Assembly: GCA_033762255.1 (NCBI GenBank)
Contig: JANRLT010000070.1
Coordinates: forward strand, 72,548 to 136,547
Direction: 5' to 3'
Source: Pirellulales bacterium
Lineage (GTDB): Bacteria; Planctomycetota; Planctomycetia; Pirellulales; JALHPA01
DNA length: 64,000 nucleotides
The notes under the pieces are model-generated. The model did no database searches, was not told the DNA's origin, and was given only the letters and a program-made list of their open reading frames with translations. Every line of letters starts with the position of its first letter. Position 1 is the first letter of the stretch. Position numbers and translations under genes: made by a program. Below are positions 16,659 through 26,255 of the stretch, one piece after another.

Positions 16659-17774
16659 ATGCGGATGCGCATTGCTTGTGTCATGTCGGCGGTGTTGTTA
16701 GTGTGCGGGTGGAATGCGCGGCCTCTGTGGGCGGCGGATGAACAGAGCTTACCGCGGGCCACGCCCGAATCGCAGGGTGTCTCCTCCGCCGCGATTAACG
16801 ACTTTGTGGCCACTGTCGATCGCGAGATTGACACCATGCACAGTTTTATGCTGCTGCGACATGGAAAAGTCGTGGCGGAATGCTGGTGGAGCCCCGAAGC
16901 GGCGGATAAGCAGCATGTGCTTTGGTCGCTTAGCAAGAGTTTTACCGCGACCGCGGTGGGCCTGGCCGTCAAAGAGGGAAAATTAAGCCTGGATGATCCA
17001 GTGCTCAAGTTCTTTCCCGATCTGGCTCCCGAAAATCCCGGCGATAACCTCAAGGCGATGCGCGTCCGGGATTTGCTGCGCATGTCCACCGGACACCAGA
17101 CCGAACCCCCCCGCACCGCCAATGAGCCGTGGGCCAAGACCTTTTTGCATCATCCGGTTCCATTTAAGCCCGGGACCCACTTTTTGTATAACACTTCGGC
17201 CACGTACATGCTATCGGCCATCGTACAGCAGGCCACCGGGGAAACCGTGCGAGAGTACTTGACTCCCCGTCTGTTTGAACCGCTTGGCATTCGCAATCCC
17301 CAGTGGGAAGAATCTCCCCAGGGAATCACCGTGGGAGGATACGGCCTGCATATCTTAACCGAGGATATCGCCAAGTTCGGGCAATTGTATTTGCAACAAG
17401 GAGAATGGCGGGGTAAGCGGCTGCTTACTAAAAACTGGGTCAAGGCCGCCACCGGCCGGCAAACCGCCAATGGCAGCAATCCGGCCAGCGATTGGGACCA
17501 GGGGTACGGCTATCAGTTTTGGCGTTGCACGCACGGGGCATATCGGGGGGATGGCCGGGATGGGCAGTTCTGCATTGTTCTGCCAAAGCAGGATGCGGTG
17601 ATTGTCATGACCGCCAAAAATGGCGACATGCAAAAGCAACTCAGATTTGTCTGGGAAAAACTGCTCCCCGGCCTGCATGACAAACCCCTACCCGAGGATG
17701 AACCCAATCAGAATTTATTGCGGCAGACCATGAGCCAGTTAACAGTCCGCCCAATGGCGGAACAATCCCGGTAA
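16659..17774 (+). CDS. Secreted serine hydrolase of the class C beta-lactamase family
   Basis: 371-residue exported protein of the beta-lactamase/penicillin-binding-like esterase family. A purine-rich ribosome site (AGGAAAGGGG) precedes the ATG. The signal peptide ends near RPLWAAD. The catalytic SxxK motif is SLSK, followed by SFTATAVGLAVKEGKL; the second motif is YNTS in HFLYNTSATYMLSAI, and a GYGYQFWRC region precedes the third. The family includes esterases, D-amino-acid peptidases and transglutaminase-like enzymes; true beta-lactamase activity is not implied. It is the last gene before a convergent secreted protein. Substrate unknown. Confidence 0.88.
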   Translation: MRMRIACVMSAVLLVCGWNARPLWAADEQSLPRATPESQGVSSAAINDFVATVDREIDTMHSFMLLRHGKVVAECWWSPEAADKQHVLWSLSKSFTATAVGLAVKEGKLSLDDPVLKFFPDLAPENPGDNLKAMRVRDLLRMSTGHQTEPPRTANEPWAKTFLHHPVPFKPGTHFLYNTSATYMLSAIVQQATGETVREYLTPRLFEPLGIRNPQWEESPQGITVGGYGLHILTEDIAKFGQLYLQQGEWRGKRLLTKNWVKAATGRQTANGSNPASDWDQGYGYQFWRCTHGAYRGDGRDGQFCIVLPKQDAVIVMTAKNGDMQKQLRFVWEKLLPGLHDKPLPEDEPNQNLLRQTMSQLTVRPMAEQSR

Positions 17775-17829
17775 GGCTTCTAGGTGTTGTTCGCCACGCC
17801 AAAAGCCGCCGGGACAGCGCCTCTGGTTG

Positions 17830-18786
17830 CTATCGGACCACAGGTTGGAGAGTGGCCCCGTTTCGATTCGCGGGCCATGTCCCGTTCGTCGAACCAGGTG
17901 GAGCTGCCGATGGCGACGTGGGTTGCGGGCTGGGCTGGGGTGTTAAACCGGGCAAGGTGTACAGACTAGTCCCGCTGTTAGTGGGGGGCATGGCCGGCGC
18001 GCTAACCGGCGTGCTAGCGGTAACCGTCGGCGGTGCGGCGGGGGAAGATGGGGGCGTCGCGCCGCTAGGGGATCGCTGCGCTAAATTGGCCGTTGCCGGA
18101 GAGTTTGGGGAGAAAGCGGACGACGCATAGTTTTGGCCCGACACGGGTGCCGACGGCGTCGCTGCGGAAGGAGCCGCAAACGGTTCGCTGCCGCCGCTGG
18201 TTGTGGGGGAGGGGGCAACGGCATTAGGCGTGGCGACGAGCGCGGTATTAGCGGGAGTATTTAGCCCCGGCGGCACATCCCGTATCGCCACCCGGCGAAT
18301 AACTTCTTCTTCGACTTCGCGCTGGACCCACTTGGCCACTTTTTGGGTTTGTTGTTGGGGAACCCAGTTGCGGCGGGTAATGGGAATTTGCTGGGGTTCT
18401 TGCCGCCATTCGTAGCGCGTGCGGGGGACATACCGCTGTTGCATGTATGGCGTGGCAAAAGGGTTCCAGCGATTAACCATATATTGTTCAGGCACCCATT
18501 CAGTAATGGGAACTTGGTACTGCCGCATGACGGTTTGGTACTCGGTTTTTAGCTCTTCCCGGTAGGCGGTGACGGGCTGGTCCTCGTATTTGGTTTCCCA
18601 CACGGGTCGCTTGAGAACTTGTCGCGTTTCGCGCAGGGTAACGCCATTTTCGGTCCATTCGCGGACTTGAACACCGTTTTGTTGATATTCACGCACATTT
18701 TGAGGATCGGCCGCCAGGCAAAATTGACTAGCCGCAAAGCACAGCGTGCAGGCTAATCCCGAATATAATGATTGGCTGTAACCCAT
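17830..18786 (-). CDS. Planctomycete-type secreted protein with aromatic/Gln/Arg repeats and Pro-rich tail
   Basis: 318-residue protein with a signal peptide (MGYSQSLYSGLACTLCFAAS, cleaved near CLAADP). Residues about 30-175 are a run of short beta-strand-like segments rich in Tyr, Trp, Val, Gln, Arg and Glu (KYEDQPVTAYREELKTEYQT, QYQVPITEWVPEQY, TRYEWRQEPQQIPITRRNWV). This resembles surface-protein repeats reported in planctomycetes (YTV-like), but I do not claim the exact domain. The remaining 140 residues are low-complexity Pro/Ser/Thr/Ala, probably disordered. It may be part of the cell envelope. Convergent with the serine hydrolase; its upstream region is shared with the divergent Uma2 gene. 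Confidence 0.7.
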   Translation of the reverse strand: MGYSQSLYSGLACTLCFAASQFCLAADPQNVREYQQNGVQVREWTENGVTLRETRQVLKRPVWETKYEDQPVTAYREELKTEYQTVMRQYQVPITEWVPEQYMVNRWNPFATPYMQQRYVPRTRYEWRQEPQQIPITRRNWVPQQQTQKVAKWVQREVEEEVIRRVAIRDVPPGLNTPANTALVATPNAVAPSPTTSGGSEPFAAPSAATPSAPVSGQNYASSAFSPNSPATANLAQRSPSGATPPSSPAAPPTVTASTPVSAPAMPPTNSGTSLYTLPGLTPQPSPQPTSPSAAPPGSTNGTWPANRNGATLQPVVR

Positions 18787-18930
18787 GATTCACTCGTTGG
18801 CAGATGGCATCCTGATGTTTGCTAAGATTGGGACGTCTCTGTTATAATCGGCAAAGTCCTCCTAAATTCTCCATGCGCAAGCCGTCGCAATTTTTTTGCT
18901 AGCATTGATGAATTCAATGCATTTACACGC

Positions 18931-19557
18931 ATGTCCACCCTAGCAAAAGAAAGCATCACGATCACAGAGTTCCTCGACCAGGAACAGCATTCCCAGGTCC
19001 GGCACCAATTTTACCGTGGCGAAGTCTTTGCCATGGCAGGGGCCACGGAGAATCACAATCAAATCGCGGCAAACTTGGGTGGATTATTGCATGCACAATT
19101 CAAAGGACGTCCATGTCGCTTTTTCCCATCTGACATGATGGTCGAATGCCCCAGCGGACTATGGACCTATCCCGATTTAGTTGTTTTCTGCTCTGACCCG
19201 CAATACACTGATTCCAGAAAGCTAGTTTTGCAAAACCCCGCGTTACTGATTGAAATTTTATCCCCGGGCACCGCTAACTACGACCGCACGATCAAATTCG
19301 ACCATTACGCCACACTGGAAAGCCTGCGGGATTATCTGCTCATCGCCCAGGACCAACCCCGCATCGAGCACTATCATCGCGAGACCTTAGGCGCGGATTG
19401 GGCCTTTCGCATTTATGCCGCTTTAGAAGGTACCCTGCAACTGCCGGATTACGGCCTGCGACTTCCCCTGCGGGATATTTACGAACGGGTCGAATTTCCC
19501 CCGCCCGAACCATCCCCGGAAATTCCGCAGGTTATAACCACGTTTCCACAGTTATGA
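18931..19557 (+). CDS. Uma2 family (DUF820) putative endonuclease, copy A
   Basis: 208-residue member of the Uma2/DUF820 family, which has a PD-(D/E)XK-like nuclease fold and is greatly expanded in cyanobacteria and planctomycetes; biological role unknown. Family features visible: FYRGEVFAMAGATENHNQIA near residues 29-48, YPDLVVFCSDPQ with the conserved PD, and LLIEILSPGTANYDRTIKFD with the E and K. The C-terminus is Pro-rich. Nucleotides 19279-19523 are almost identical to the second half of copy B, while the first halves are clearly diverged, so the shared part was recently copied or converted. 36 bases separate the two genes. Confidence 0.88.
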   Translation: MSTLAKESITITEFLDQEQHSQVRHQFYRGEVFAMAGATENHNQIAANLGGLLHAQFKGRPCRFFPSDMMVECPSGLWTYPDLVVFCSDPQYTDSRKLVLQNPALLIEILSPGTANYDRTIKFDHYATLESLRDYLLIAQDQPRIEHYHRETLGADWAFRIYAALEGTLQLPDYGLRLPLRDIYERVEFPPPEPSPEIPQVITTFPQL

Positions 19558-20186
19558 TAATGTTATTGCATCCTTTTTGCAGGTATGTACGTCATGTCCT
19601 CAGTGGCCAAGAAGTTGATCTCGATAGCAGAGTTTCTAGAGCTAGAGCAAAAGTCCGTCGTGCGCCATGAATACTACCGCGGCGAAATCTTTGCCATGGC
19701 GGGCGCGAATGCATCTCATAATCAGATCTCATTTAATTTGAGCGGACTTTTTTATGTGCAATTTAGAAACACAACGTGTCGAAGTTATGTGGCGGACATG
19801 CTGGTCAAATGTCCTTCGGATTTACTCTGTTACCCCGATTTAGTGGTTTTTTGCCATTCTCCGCAGTTCGCGGACCAACGCCAATTGACGTTATTAAATC
19901 CCTCTCTGCTGATCGAAATCCTCTCTCCCACGACCGAAAAATACGACCGCACGATCAAATTCGACCATTACGCCACACTGGAAAGCCTGCGGGATTATCT
20001 GCTCATCGCGCAGGACCAACCCCGCATCGAGCACTATCATCGCGAGACCTTAGGCGCGGATTGGGCCTTTCGCATTTATGCTGGTTTAGAAGATACCCTG
20101 CAACTGCCGGATTACGGCCTGCGACTTCCCCTGCGGGATATTTACGAACGGGTCGAATTTCCCCCGCCCGAACCATCCCCGGAAAT
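19279..20186 (+). repeat. 245-bp near-identical direct repeat in the two Uma2 genes
   Basis: Copy 1 is 19279-19523 and copy 2 is 19942-20186, exactly 663 bases apart. By eye I count four mismatches in 245 positions and no gaps. The flanking first halves of the genes are diverged. The block covers the nuclease C-terminal half and part of the Pro-rich tail. Confidence 0.9.
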
Positions 20187-20232
20187 GCCCTCGCGAAATT
20201 TGCTTACCCCGCCAAAGTTTCCACAAAGTTGA
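19594..20232 (+). CDS. Uma2 family (DUF820) putative endonuclease, copy B
   Basis: Second tandem Uma2 gene, 212 residues from the ATG at 19594, chosen because MSSVAKKLISIAEFLELEQ lines up with the N-terminus of copy A; an in-frame ATG at 19585 is possible. The same family features are seen: YYRGEIFAMAGANASHNQIS, YPDLVVFCHSPQ, and LLIEILSPTTEKYDRTIKFD. The N-terminal half differs clearly from copy A; the C-terminal half is almost the same at DNA level (19942-20186). As for all Uma2 proteins, nuclease activity is inferred from fold, not shown. It ends 39 bases before the P-type ATPase start. Confidence 0.87.
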   Translation: MSSVAKKLISIAEFLELEQKSVVRHEYYRGEIFAMAGANASHNQISFNLSGLFYVQFRNTTCRSYVADMLVKCPSDLLCYPDLVVFCHSPQFADQRQLTLLNPSLLIEILSPTTEKYDRTIKFDHYATLESLRDYLLIAQDQPRIEHYHRETLGADWAFRIYAGLEDTLQLPDYGLRLPLRDIYERVEFPPPEPSPEMPSRNLLTPPKFPQS

Positions 20233-20271
20233 TCCTTAGATAGAACCAATAATATTAAATATTTGTGTTCC

Positions 20272-22629
20272 ATGCAGACAATCTCCTTGCCGGTGATCCA
20301 ACCGGACCCGCCCGTGGTCGATCCGGTTTGCGGGATGCGGGTCAACCCCGCGCGGGCCGCGGGTGTGACCGAGTACGCGGGCGCGACATATCATTTTTGC
20401 AGCTTGTCTTGTCGTTCCAAGTTTCTGGCAAATCCGCAAAAATATCTAAATGCCGCCGCTGTAGGCTCCTTTTCCAGCATGTCCCCGGGGGAACAGCCAA
20501 CCACGAATCCCGGCGAAACTGTCGATTATATTTGCCCGATGGACCCGGAGGTGCTAAGTGACCGCCCGGGACCGTGTCCCATTTGCGGCATGGCGCTCGA
20601 ACCGCGGGTCGTGACGCTCGACAGCGGACCTAACCCCGAATTGATCGACTTTCGCCGCCGTTTTTGGATCGGCTTGGCGTTGAGCTTGCCCATTATTATC
20701 GTGGCAATGGCGGATATGGTTCCCGGTTTGACTTGGCATCATTACGCGCAATCGCTGAATTGGGTGCAATTGATTTTGGCGACGCCGGTCGTGGGATGGT
20801 GCGGCTGGCCTTTCTTTGTAAGGGCCTGGAACTCCTTCGTCCAGCGCAGCCCCAATATGTTCACCCTGGTTGGCTTGGGCGTGGGGGCGGCATATGGCTA
20901 TAGCCTGTTGGCCACGGCTTTTCCCTGGTTGTTTCCCGCGGGATTTCGGCAAGCCGACGGTTCGGTGATGCCTTATTTTGATACCGCCGTGGTGGTGGTC
21001 ATCTTGATTCTCTTGGGACAAATCTTGGAGCTTACCGCCCGCGGCAAAACCAGCCAGGCCATTCAACGCCTATTGGGTTTGACTCCCAAAGTCGCGCGCA
21101 AGATTGTCTCACCGGGAGAGGAAGTGGACATCCCGCTGGATCAAGTAAGCGCGGGGGATGAATTGCGCATCCGCCCCGGTGAAAAAATACCCGTGGACGG
21201 GGTCGTGCTCGAGGGGCAAAGCGCGGTGGACGAAGCCATGATCTCGGGTGAACCGATTCCTAGCGAGAAGGAGCCTGGGAGTACCGTGCTGGCCGGTACG
21301 ATCAATACCACGGGCAGCTTGCGAATTACAGCGCAAAAAGTCGGCGCTGATACCATGCTAGCGCAGATAGTTAAAATGGTCAGCGAGGCCCAGCGCAGCC
21401 GCGCCCCCATTGAACGGACCGTGGATCAGATTTCGCGGTATTTCGTGCCGGCGGTGGTGGCGATTGCCGCTGCCACGCTGATCATTTGGAGTCTCTGGGG
21501 GCCAACTCCCCCATTTGCCTATGCCCTGGTGAATGCCGTGGCCGTTCTGATCATTGCCTGTCCGTGTGCCCTGGGTCTCGCCACGCCGCTTTCTATCATG
21601 GTGGGGATCGGGCGCGGGGCCGAGCAGGGAATCCTGGTAAAAAATGCCGCGGCCCTGGAAATTTTGGAACGGGCGACGGTACTGGTCGTGGACAAAACAG
21701 GCACCTTAACCGAAGGGAAGCCCCGGGTAACTTCCGTTATCCCCCTTGGTCAATTCAGCGCGGAAGATGTTTTACGCCTGTCCGCCGCCCTGGAACAAGC
21801 CAGCGAACATCCCCTGGCCCGGGCGGTGATTCTGGAATCACGCGCCCGCAAGCTGGAAATTTCCCCAATCCACAATTTTACGTCCCACACGGGACTAGGC
21901 GTCAGTGGCCAGCTTGGCGACCGGCAATTGCTGCTGGGAAATGCAAAATTTCTCGTCCAACGGGGCGTAAACGTCACAGCCCCATCGGGGCAATTGCCAG
22001 ACCAGCCCAGCGCGGCGGAGAGCGTCTTATTATTAGCCGTGAATGGTCAATTGGCGGGGCGAATTGGCGTGGCGGATCGCATCAAAGAGTCCACGCCCGA
22101 GGCGATTCGCCTGTTACATGCGGCGGGTCTAAAAATTATCATGCTTACCGGGGATCAGCGGGCGGTGGCCCAGGATGTCGCCCGCCAACTGCAAATTGAC
22201 GAAGTCCACGCCGAAGTCTTGCCGGCGGAAAAGTTGAAAATTGTCCAAGAATTGCAAGCGACGGGAGCTATCGTGGCCATGGCGGGGGACGGCATTAATG
22301 ACGCTCCCGCGCTCGCCCAAGCCGATATCGGCATTGCCCTGGGGACCGGCACGGATGTGGCCATGGAAAGCGCAGACCTGACGCTGGTCCGGGGAGACTT
22401 GCGGGGGATCGCCCGCGCGAGAAATTTATCCACCGCCACCCTGGGAAATATTCGTCAAAATCTATTTTTGGCGTTTGTCTATAACGTGGTCAGCGTCCCC
22501 ATCGCCGCGGGCATCTTGTATCCCTGGTTGGGGATCATGATTTCCCCCGTCTGGGCCAGCGTGGCGATGAGTCTCAGTTCGCTGTCGGTTGTGACCAATG
22601 CCCTCCGTCTTAATGCCCAAAAGCTATAA
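20272..22629 (+). CDS. copA: Copper-type P1B ATPase with YHS and heavy-metal-binding N-terminal domains
   Basis: 785-residue heavy-metal translocating P-type ATPase of the inner membrane. The start is the ATG at 20272. The N-terminus carries a YHS domain (DPVCGM...YHFCSLSCRSKF, about residues 19-55) and a heavy-metal-binding zinc-ribbon-like motif (YICPMDPE...CPICGMAL, about 83-110) instead of a classical CxxC HMA domain. The metal-site motif is CPC (430-432), which points to Cu(I) or Ag(I). The phosphorylated Asp is D474 in DKTGTLTEG; TGES-like (SGEPIPSE), HP (EHPLARA) and GDGIND are present. It likely exports copper to the periplasm, with the TolC-like protein downstream possibly part of the same response. 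No regulator is adjacent. Confidence 0.93.
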   Translation: MQTISLPVIQPDPPVVDPVCGMRVNPARAAGVTEYAGATYHFCSLSCRSKFLANPQKYLNAAAVGSFSSMSPGEQPTTNPGETVDYICPMDPEVLSDRPGPCPICGMALEPRVVTLDSGPNPELIDFRRRFWIGLALSLPIIIVAMADMVPGLTWHHYAQSLNWVQLILATPVVGWCGWPFFVRAWNSFVQRSPNMFTLVGLGVGAAYGYSLLATAFPWLFPAGFRQADGSVMPYFDTAVVVVILILLGQILELTARGKTSQAIQRLLGLTPKVARKIVSPGEEVDIPLDQVSAGDELRIRPGEKIPVDGVVLEGQSAVDEAMISGEPIPSEKEPGSTVLAGTINTTGSLRITAQKVGADTMLAQIVKMVSEAQRSRAPIERTVDQISRYFVPAVVAIAAATLIIWSLWGPTPPFAYALVNAVAVLIIACPCALGLATPLSIMVGIGRGAEQGILVKNAAALEILERATVLVVDKTGTLTEGKPRVTSVIPLGQFSAEDVLRLSAALEQASEHPLARAVILESRARKLEISPIHNFTSHTGLGVSGQLGDRQLLLGNAKFLVQRGVNVTAPSGQLPDQPSAAESVLLLAVNGQLAGRIGVADRIKESTPEAIRLLHAAGLKIIMLTGDQRAVAQDVARQLQIDEVHAEVLPAEKLKIVQELQATGAIVAMAGDGINDAPALAQADIGIALGTGTDVAMESADLTLVRGDLRGIARARNLSTATLGNIRQNLFLAFVYNVVSVPIAAGILYPWLGIMISPVWASVAMSLSSLSVVTNALRLNAQKL

Positions 22630-23159
22630 AATATTTCGTTTGTTTTTAGTATTGAAAGCTGGAGTTGTTACTTTAAATGATCTGAAACCTGCTAGCGACA
22701 TTCACATGGTATCACCAAAAGGTTAAATCACCATCAAGTGGCGTTATCCAAACAACCGATATTATCCATATTGCCGGTATAAGTAGCTAGTCCTCTGTCA
22801 ACGATTTGTTTTCGGATGAGCCGTCGGGGGTGAGTCTGTGGTTTGCGCGGCAAGAGCCGTAGGCAGTGCTTCGCGGCCGATCCGCCTCACTCGAATCTTT
22901 AGTGTCGACGGAGTACGAGTTTATTTATGCTTCCCATCAGCGTTATGGGATTAGGTTATCCATAATCAATACGACAGCATTTTGGAAAATAATATTTTTT
23001 GACACCACACCCTGGCTGGTTGAACGCATCTTCCTTTCTGCTGGCATAGGGATCGTGGCCAGTTCCTAGCGACTTGCTTATTCAACTACCGCAACCATGT
23101 TCCTTATCGCGCTTTTCGGCTTTTTCCGTGGTTGCTGTCGCGTGGGTACCAGTAGGGTG
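22630..23159. other. Intergenic region, no clear feature
   Basis: About 530 bases between the copper ATPase and the TolC-like gene (467 if the upstream start of the latter is used). A 67-codon TTG frame at 22866-23069 has no convincing features. No strong terminator is seen after the ATPase. Confidence 0.4.
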
Positions 23160-24590
23160 ATGCGCTCTCTGGTAGGGGTTTTGTATGGCTGTGGGCTGGT
23201 GTCATTTTGCTTTGGACAGACGGGCGCATCGGTGGCTCCCCTGCCACCTGTTCCCGATACGACGCTTCAAACTCCCCTTGCCGACGTTCACTCCACCTCA
23301 ATAGAAACTTTCACCGCCGCCGGTCAAACGGTTATTCCCCCGGTCGCGGCTGTGACCGCCGCCACGCCGCTACCACCCATTACCCCGGAAACAGTCGCTG
23401 TTCCGACCCCAGCCCCAGCCTGGAATTTGCAGGATTGGGAACGGTTGGCCCTGCAAAACAACCCCTCCCTGGCGGAAGCTTTGGCCCGTGTTAACGCCCT
23501 CCGAGGCAAATGGGAGCAAGTGGGCCTCCCCCCCAATCCTTACGCGGGATACTCCAGTCAGCAGACCGGTAGTGGCAATATCGCCGAGCAACGGGGCGTG
23601 ATATTTGGCCAGGAATTTGTGTTAGGACATAAACTGCAGCTCAACCGGGCGGTAGCCAGCCAGGAAGTGCGCCGTGCCCAGGAGTTTTATGCGGCGCAAG
23701 AATTACGTGTCTTAACGGACGTGCGGATCGCTTATTTTGAGGTGTTAATCGCGCGACAAAGACAGGAGCTAGCAAGCACGATCGTGACCGTGGCGGAGTC
23801 GATGGTACGGATCACCCAGCAACGGTTGGAAGCCCGGGAAATTGGCAAGACCGATCTTTTACAAAGCACAATTGAATTGGCTTCAGCCCGTTTGTTGCAA
23901 CAACGCGCGCAAAACCAAGCTATCGCGGCTTGGCGTAAATTGACCGCCACTGCCGGCCTGCCGACTCTTCCCCCGCAACCCCTCGCGGGAGATCCCGCCG
24001 CGCAAATTCCTCTGTTGGAATGGAACGCCATTCTGGGAAGGCTACTTGCGCAAAGTCCCGAAATTGCCGCCGCCCAGGCGGAAATTCAACGCTCCCGCTG
24101 GGCGTATCAGCGGGCCATGGCCGAAAAGCGGCCGAATGTAACGTTTGAGGGGACGGTCCAGGACGACCGGGCGATCGATGGCATTAATGGCGCGGTGTTA
24201 GTCACGCTGCCGGTCCCCTTGTGGAATAAAAACCAAGGGGGAATCGTACAGGCTGGACACGAAGCCCTGGCCGCCGAGCGGGCGCTTAATACCCTGGAAT
24301 TGGACTTGCAACAACGTCTGGCCGTGGTTTTTGAACGGTATGACACCGCCCGGGTTCAAGTCGAGCGTTACACCCGGCAAATCCTCCCCATGGCGCGGGA
24401 AAATTTGGAATTGATCCGCCAAGCCTATCAAGCGGGTGAGTTTGACTACATGCAATTTTTGCTGGCCCAACGGACTTATTCCCAAACCAACCTTGAGTAT
24501 CTGTCCGCCGTTCAAGAACTACGCACGGCCACCACCGAGATAGAAGGTCTGCTCCTTAGCAACAGCCTCCAAGCCACGAATAGCAGATAA
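23160..24590 (+). CDS. TolC/CusC-like outer membrane efflux protein
   Basis: 476 residues from the ATG at 23160, chosen because it gives a clean signal peptide (MRSLVGVLYGCGLVSFCFGQ); an in-frame ATG at 23097 would extend it by 21 residues. A Pro/Thr/Ala-rich linker follows, then two outer-membrane-efflux (OEP) repeats with long helices: repeat 1 from about WNLQDWERLALQNNPSLAEA to WRKLTATAGLP, repeat 2 from LLAQSPEIAAAQAEIQRSRW to the end. The VTLPVPLWNKNQGG motif is typical of CzcC/CusC-type metal efflux channels. No inner-membrane RND pump or adaptor follows in the window. Neighbourhood to the copper ATPase suggests metal export. Confidence 0.88.
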   Translation: MRSLVGVLYGCGLVSFCFGQTGASVAPLPPVPDTTLQTPLADVHSTSIETFTAAGQTVIPPVAAVTAATPLPPITPETVAVPTPAPAWNLQDWERLALQNNPSLAEALARVNALRGKWEQVGLPPNPYAGYSSQQTGSGNIAEQRGVIFGQEFVLGHKLQLNRAVASQEVRRAQEFYAAQELRVLTDVRIAYFEVLIARQRQELASTIVTVAESMVRITQQRLEAREIGKTDLLQSTIELASARLLQQRAQNQAIAAWRKLTATAGLPTLPPQPLAGDPAAQIPLLEWNAILGRLLAQSPEIAAAQAEIQRSRWAYQRAMAEKRPNVTFEGTVQDDRAIDGINGAVLVTLPVPLWNKNQGGIVQAGHEALAAERALNTLELDLQQRLAVVFERYDTARVQVERYTRQILPMARENLELIRQAYQAGEFDYMQFLLAQRTYSQTNLEYLSAVQELRTATTEIEGLLLSNSLQATNSR

Positions 24591-24750
24591 TCGGGGAAAA
24601 ACTAGCATCTGGCTGGGTGGGGAAAGGGATTCTCAGCCGCAAATGTCGGTTGTCGTTAATACCGCGATGCAAATAACCGTGAATAAGCAAATCAAAAACT
24701 CGGAAAATGTTTAGAACTGAAACAGAAGTTACCGGGGAAGCCCACCCAAA

Positions 24751-25094
24751 CCTCTGCAAATGCTTTGTAATTTTCTGCAAACTGCCTAGGAAATGACCGG
24801 AAAGGTGGCGAGTTGCCTAAAGAATTTCCCGGGAATATTCATGATGCCCAGGAATACAGCAATAAAGATTGGGCGATACTGGACTCGAAAGATTGCAGTA
24901 TTTCCCACGAAAACGGGGATTCGCAAGTAAACCTCTGCAAATGCTCTGCAATTTATGAAAATTGCCCCCCGGAACTGCAATCCGAGATAGCCCAACTGGT
25001 TGCCCTCTGGCCCAGTCTCTCTCAGCCAACCCGCGAGCGGATTCTTGCACTCGCAAAAGAGAATCCGTTTTGCAAAGACACAATGACACAATGA
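24751..25094 (+). pseudogene. Relic of an integrase gene 3' end
   Basis: Positions 24751-24889 align without gaps to 33614-33752, the last part of the intact integrase; I count 113 identical of 139. In the integrase frame the relic reads SANAL-stop-FSANCLGNDRK then DWAILDSK, matching SANALQFSANCLGTER and QWAILGSN. A TAA interrupts it near 24768. From 24813 the frame is open to 25094 and ends with PPELQSEIAQLVALWPSLSQ and RERILALAKE, a tail type often seen on planctomycete integrases. No catalytic part remains. It marks an earlier integration or the left end of the present element. Confidence 0.7.
24870..24889 (+). other. Putative left attachment site (attL)
   Basis: TGGGCGATACTGGACTCGAA, matching 19 of 20 bases of the tRNA-Val 3' end at 33733-33752. 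This is the expected trace of site-specific insertion into the tRNA 3' end. The match is embedded in a longer region of similarity (24751-24889), so the exact crossover cannot be placed. Confidence 0.55.
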
Positions 25095-25487
25095 CAGAAC
25101 CCCTTTTTTCACGGGGATTTCGGGGTTGTGTCAATCGGCCCATGTTCTTACGCGTGGAATTCTGGGGTTGAGAAATTCGGCGACATACTTAAATAGAGTT
25201 TGCCTTCGCCATTAGATATGATTAAGCTAGCACGCAGTACTGGGCATTCACTGCAGGGTAAACGCAAACTCTGCATATGACTAGGGTAACTGGGCGGCAA
25301 CAAAATCAACGCAAATTCAATTGACTGAAAATGCGAATTTTCGTATGAGGATGAGCAACGATGGAAAACGCATATCAAATTCAAGTTGTGTAGTCAATTT
25401 AAGTTAGGATGTTTGGGTAGCTGCCTATCCTATTCAAAGTTTGCGTTAGCCCTGGCATTCACTGGAACTCCAATTTGAGCAGAAATT
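25095..25487. other. Intergenic region upstream of a PEP-CTERM gene
   Basis: 393 bases, A+T-rich, with no convincing coding frame. It contains short direct repeats of the type CGCAAA around 25260-25310. A promoter for the next gene is likely here but not assignable. Confidence 0.35.
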
Positions 25488-26255
25488 ATGAAACAAGCAA
25501 TAAAGATTCTAGCAGTGTCGATCATGTTTGGATCGGCGATATTCTGCAAAAATGCACTTGCTGATATCGCTTTTACCACAACCGCAATTTATACGCAGCC
25601 GCCGCTTTTTTTCGGTAAAGGTATCTGGACTATTGAACGTTCTCCTCTGGGATCAGGACTTCCATTAGCTAGCCCGCAAGATTCGTCTAATGGATTCGTT
25701 TTTGCAGATAAAACCATATTTCGATATGTTGCCACATCCGACGCTGTTGGCACAAGTGTTGGATTTAGTTGGGCAATTGAACGTGGGTATTTGGCAAATG
25801 ATGGTGAATTATTCACACTGCATTCTCAGTTCGCCTACACAGCGCAGCTCTTGGATAGCAAAGGGAAAAGTTCAGCAACTTTTTTCGACATGACAACTGT
25901 ACACCCACTTATAGGTGGGGGAGCCATTGCACGCGATGAAAGTGGATCACGTGTATTACCCGTGAATGGAGACGTGGAATCGATTCATGCTGAATCCTTC
26001 GCTTCGCTAATCATTCCGCCATCTGGAGGGGGGCGACTTGTGCAGGGTGGACTTCTAGTGCTTGGCCCTTCGGCTGCTGGCCAAGAGTTCCTTATTGAAT
26101 TTGATGGAGTTGTATCTGAGGTATTTCGTTCCAATATTACAAGTGGAGTGCCCGAACCAGCCTCTCTTGCCGTATGGATGGGAGTTGGGATAATTGGCTA
26201 TATCTCTTTTAATCTCAGGAAAACAACTCCCTGGCGAAGAAGCCTGGGGGGGTAA
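25488..26255 (+). CDS. PEP-CTERM sorting domain protein in the element cargo
   Basis: 255-residue exported protein with a signal peptide (MKQAIKILAVSIMFGSAIFC, cleaved near NALA) and a C-terminal PEP-CTERM signal: VPEPASLAV, a hydrophobic segment (WMGVGIIGYISF) and a basic tail (NLRKTTPWRR). The middle is probably beta-rich and not recognised. Base composition is more A+T-rich than the surrounding chromosome genes, fitting cargo of a mobile element. PEP-CTERM proteins depend on an exosortase encoded elsewhere. Whether it is an adaptive cargo gene or a chromosomal gene trapped between nested insertions is open. Confidence 0.78.
   Translation: MKQAIKILAVSIMFGSAIFCKNALADIAFTTTAIYTQPPLFFGKGIWTIERSPLGSGLPLASPQDSSNGFVFADKTIFRYVATSDAVGTSVGFSWAIERGYLANDGELFTLHSQFAYTAQLLDSKGKSSATFFDMTTVHPLIGGGAIARDESGSRVLPVNGDVESIHAESFASLIIPPSGGGRLVQGGLLVLGPSAAGQEFLIEFDGVVSEVFRSNITSGVPEPASLAVWMGVGIIGYISFNLRKTTPWRRSLGG

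Noticed and set aside
22866-23069. 67-codon TTG frame before the TolC-like gene
   Set aside because: Short, non-ATG start, unusual composition, and no neighbour relation.
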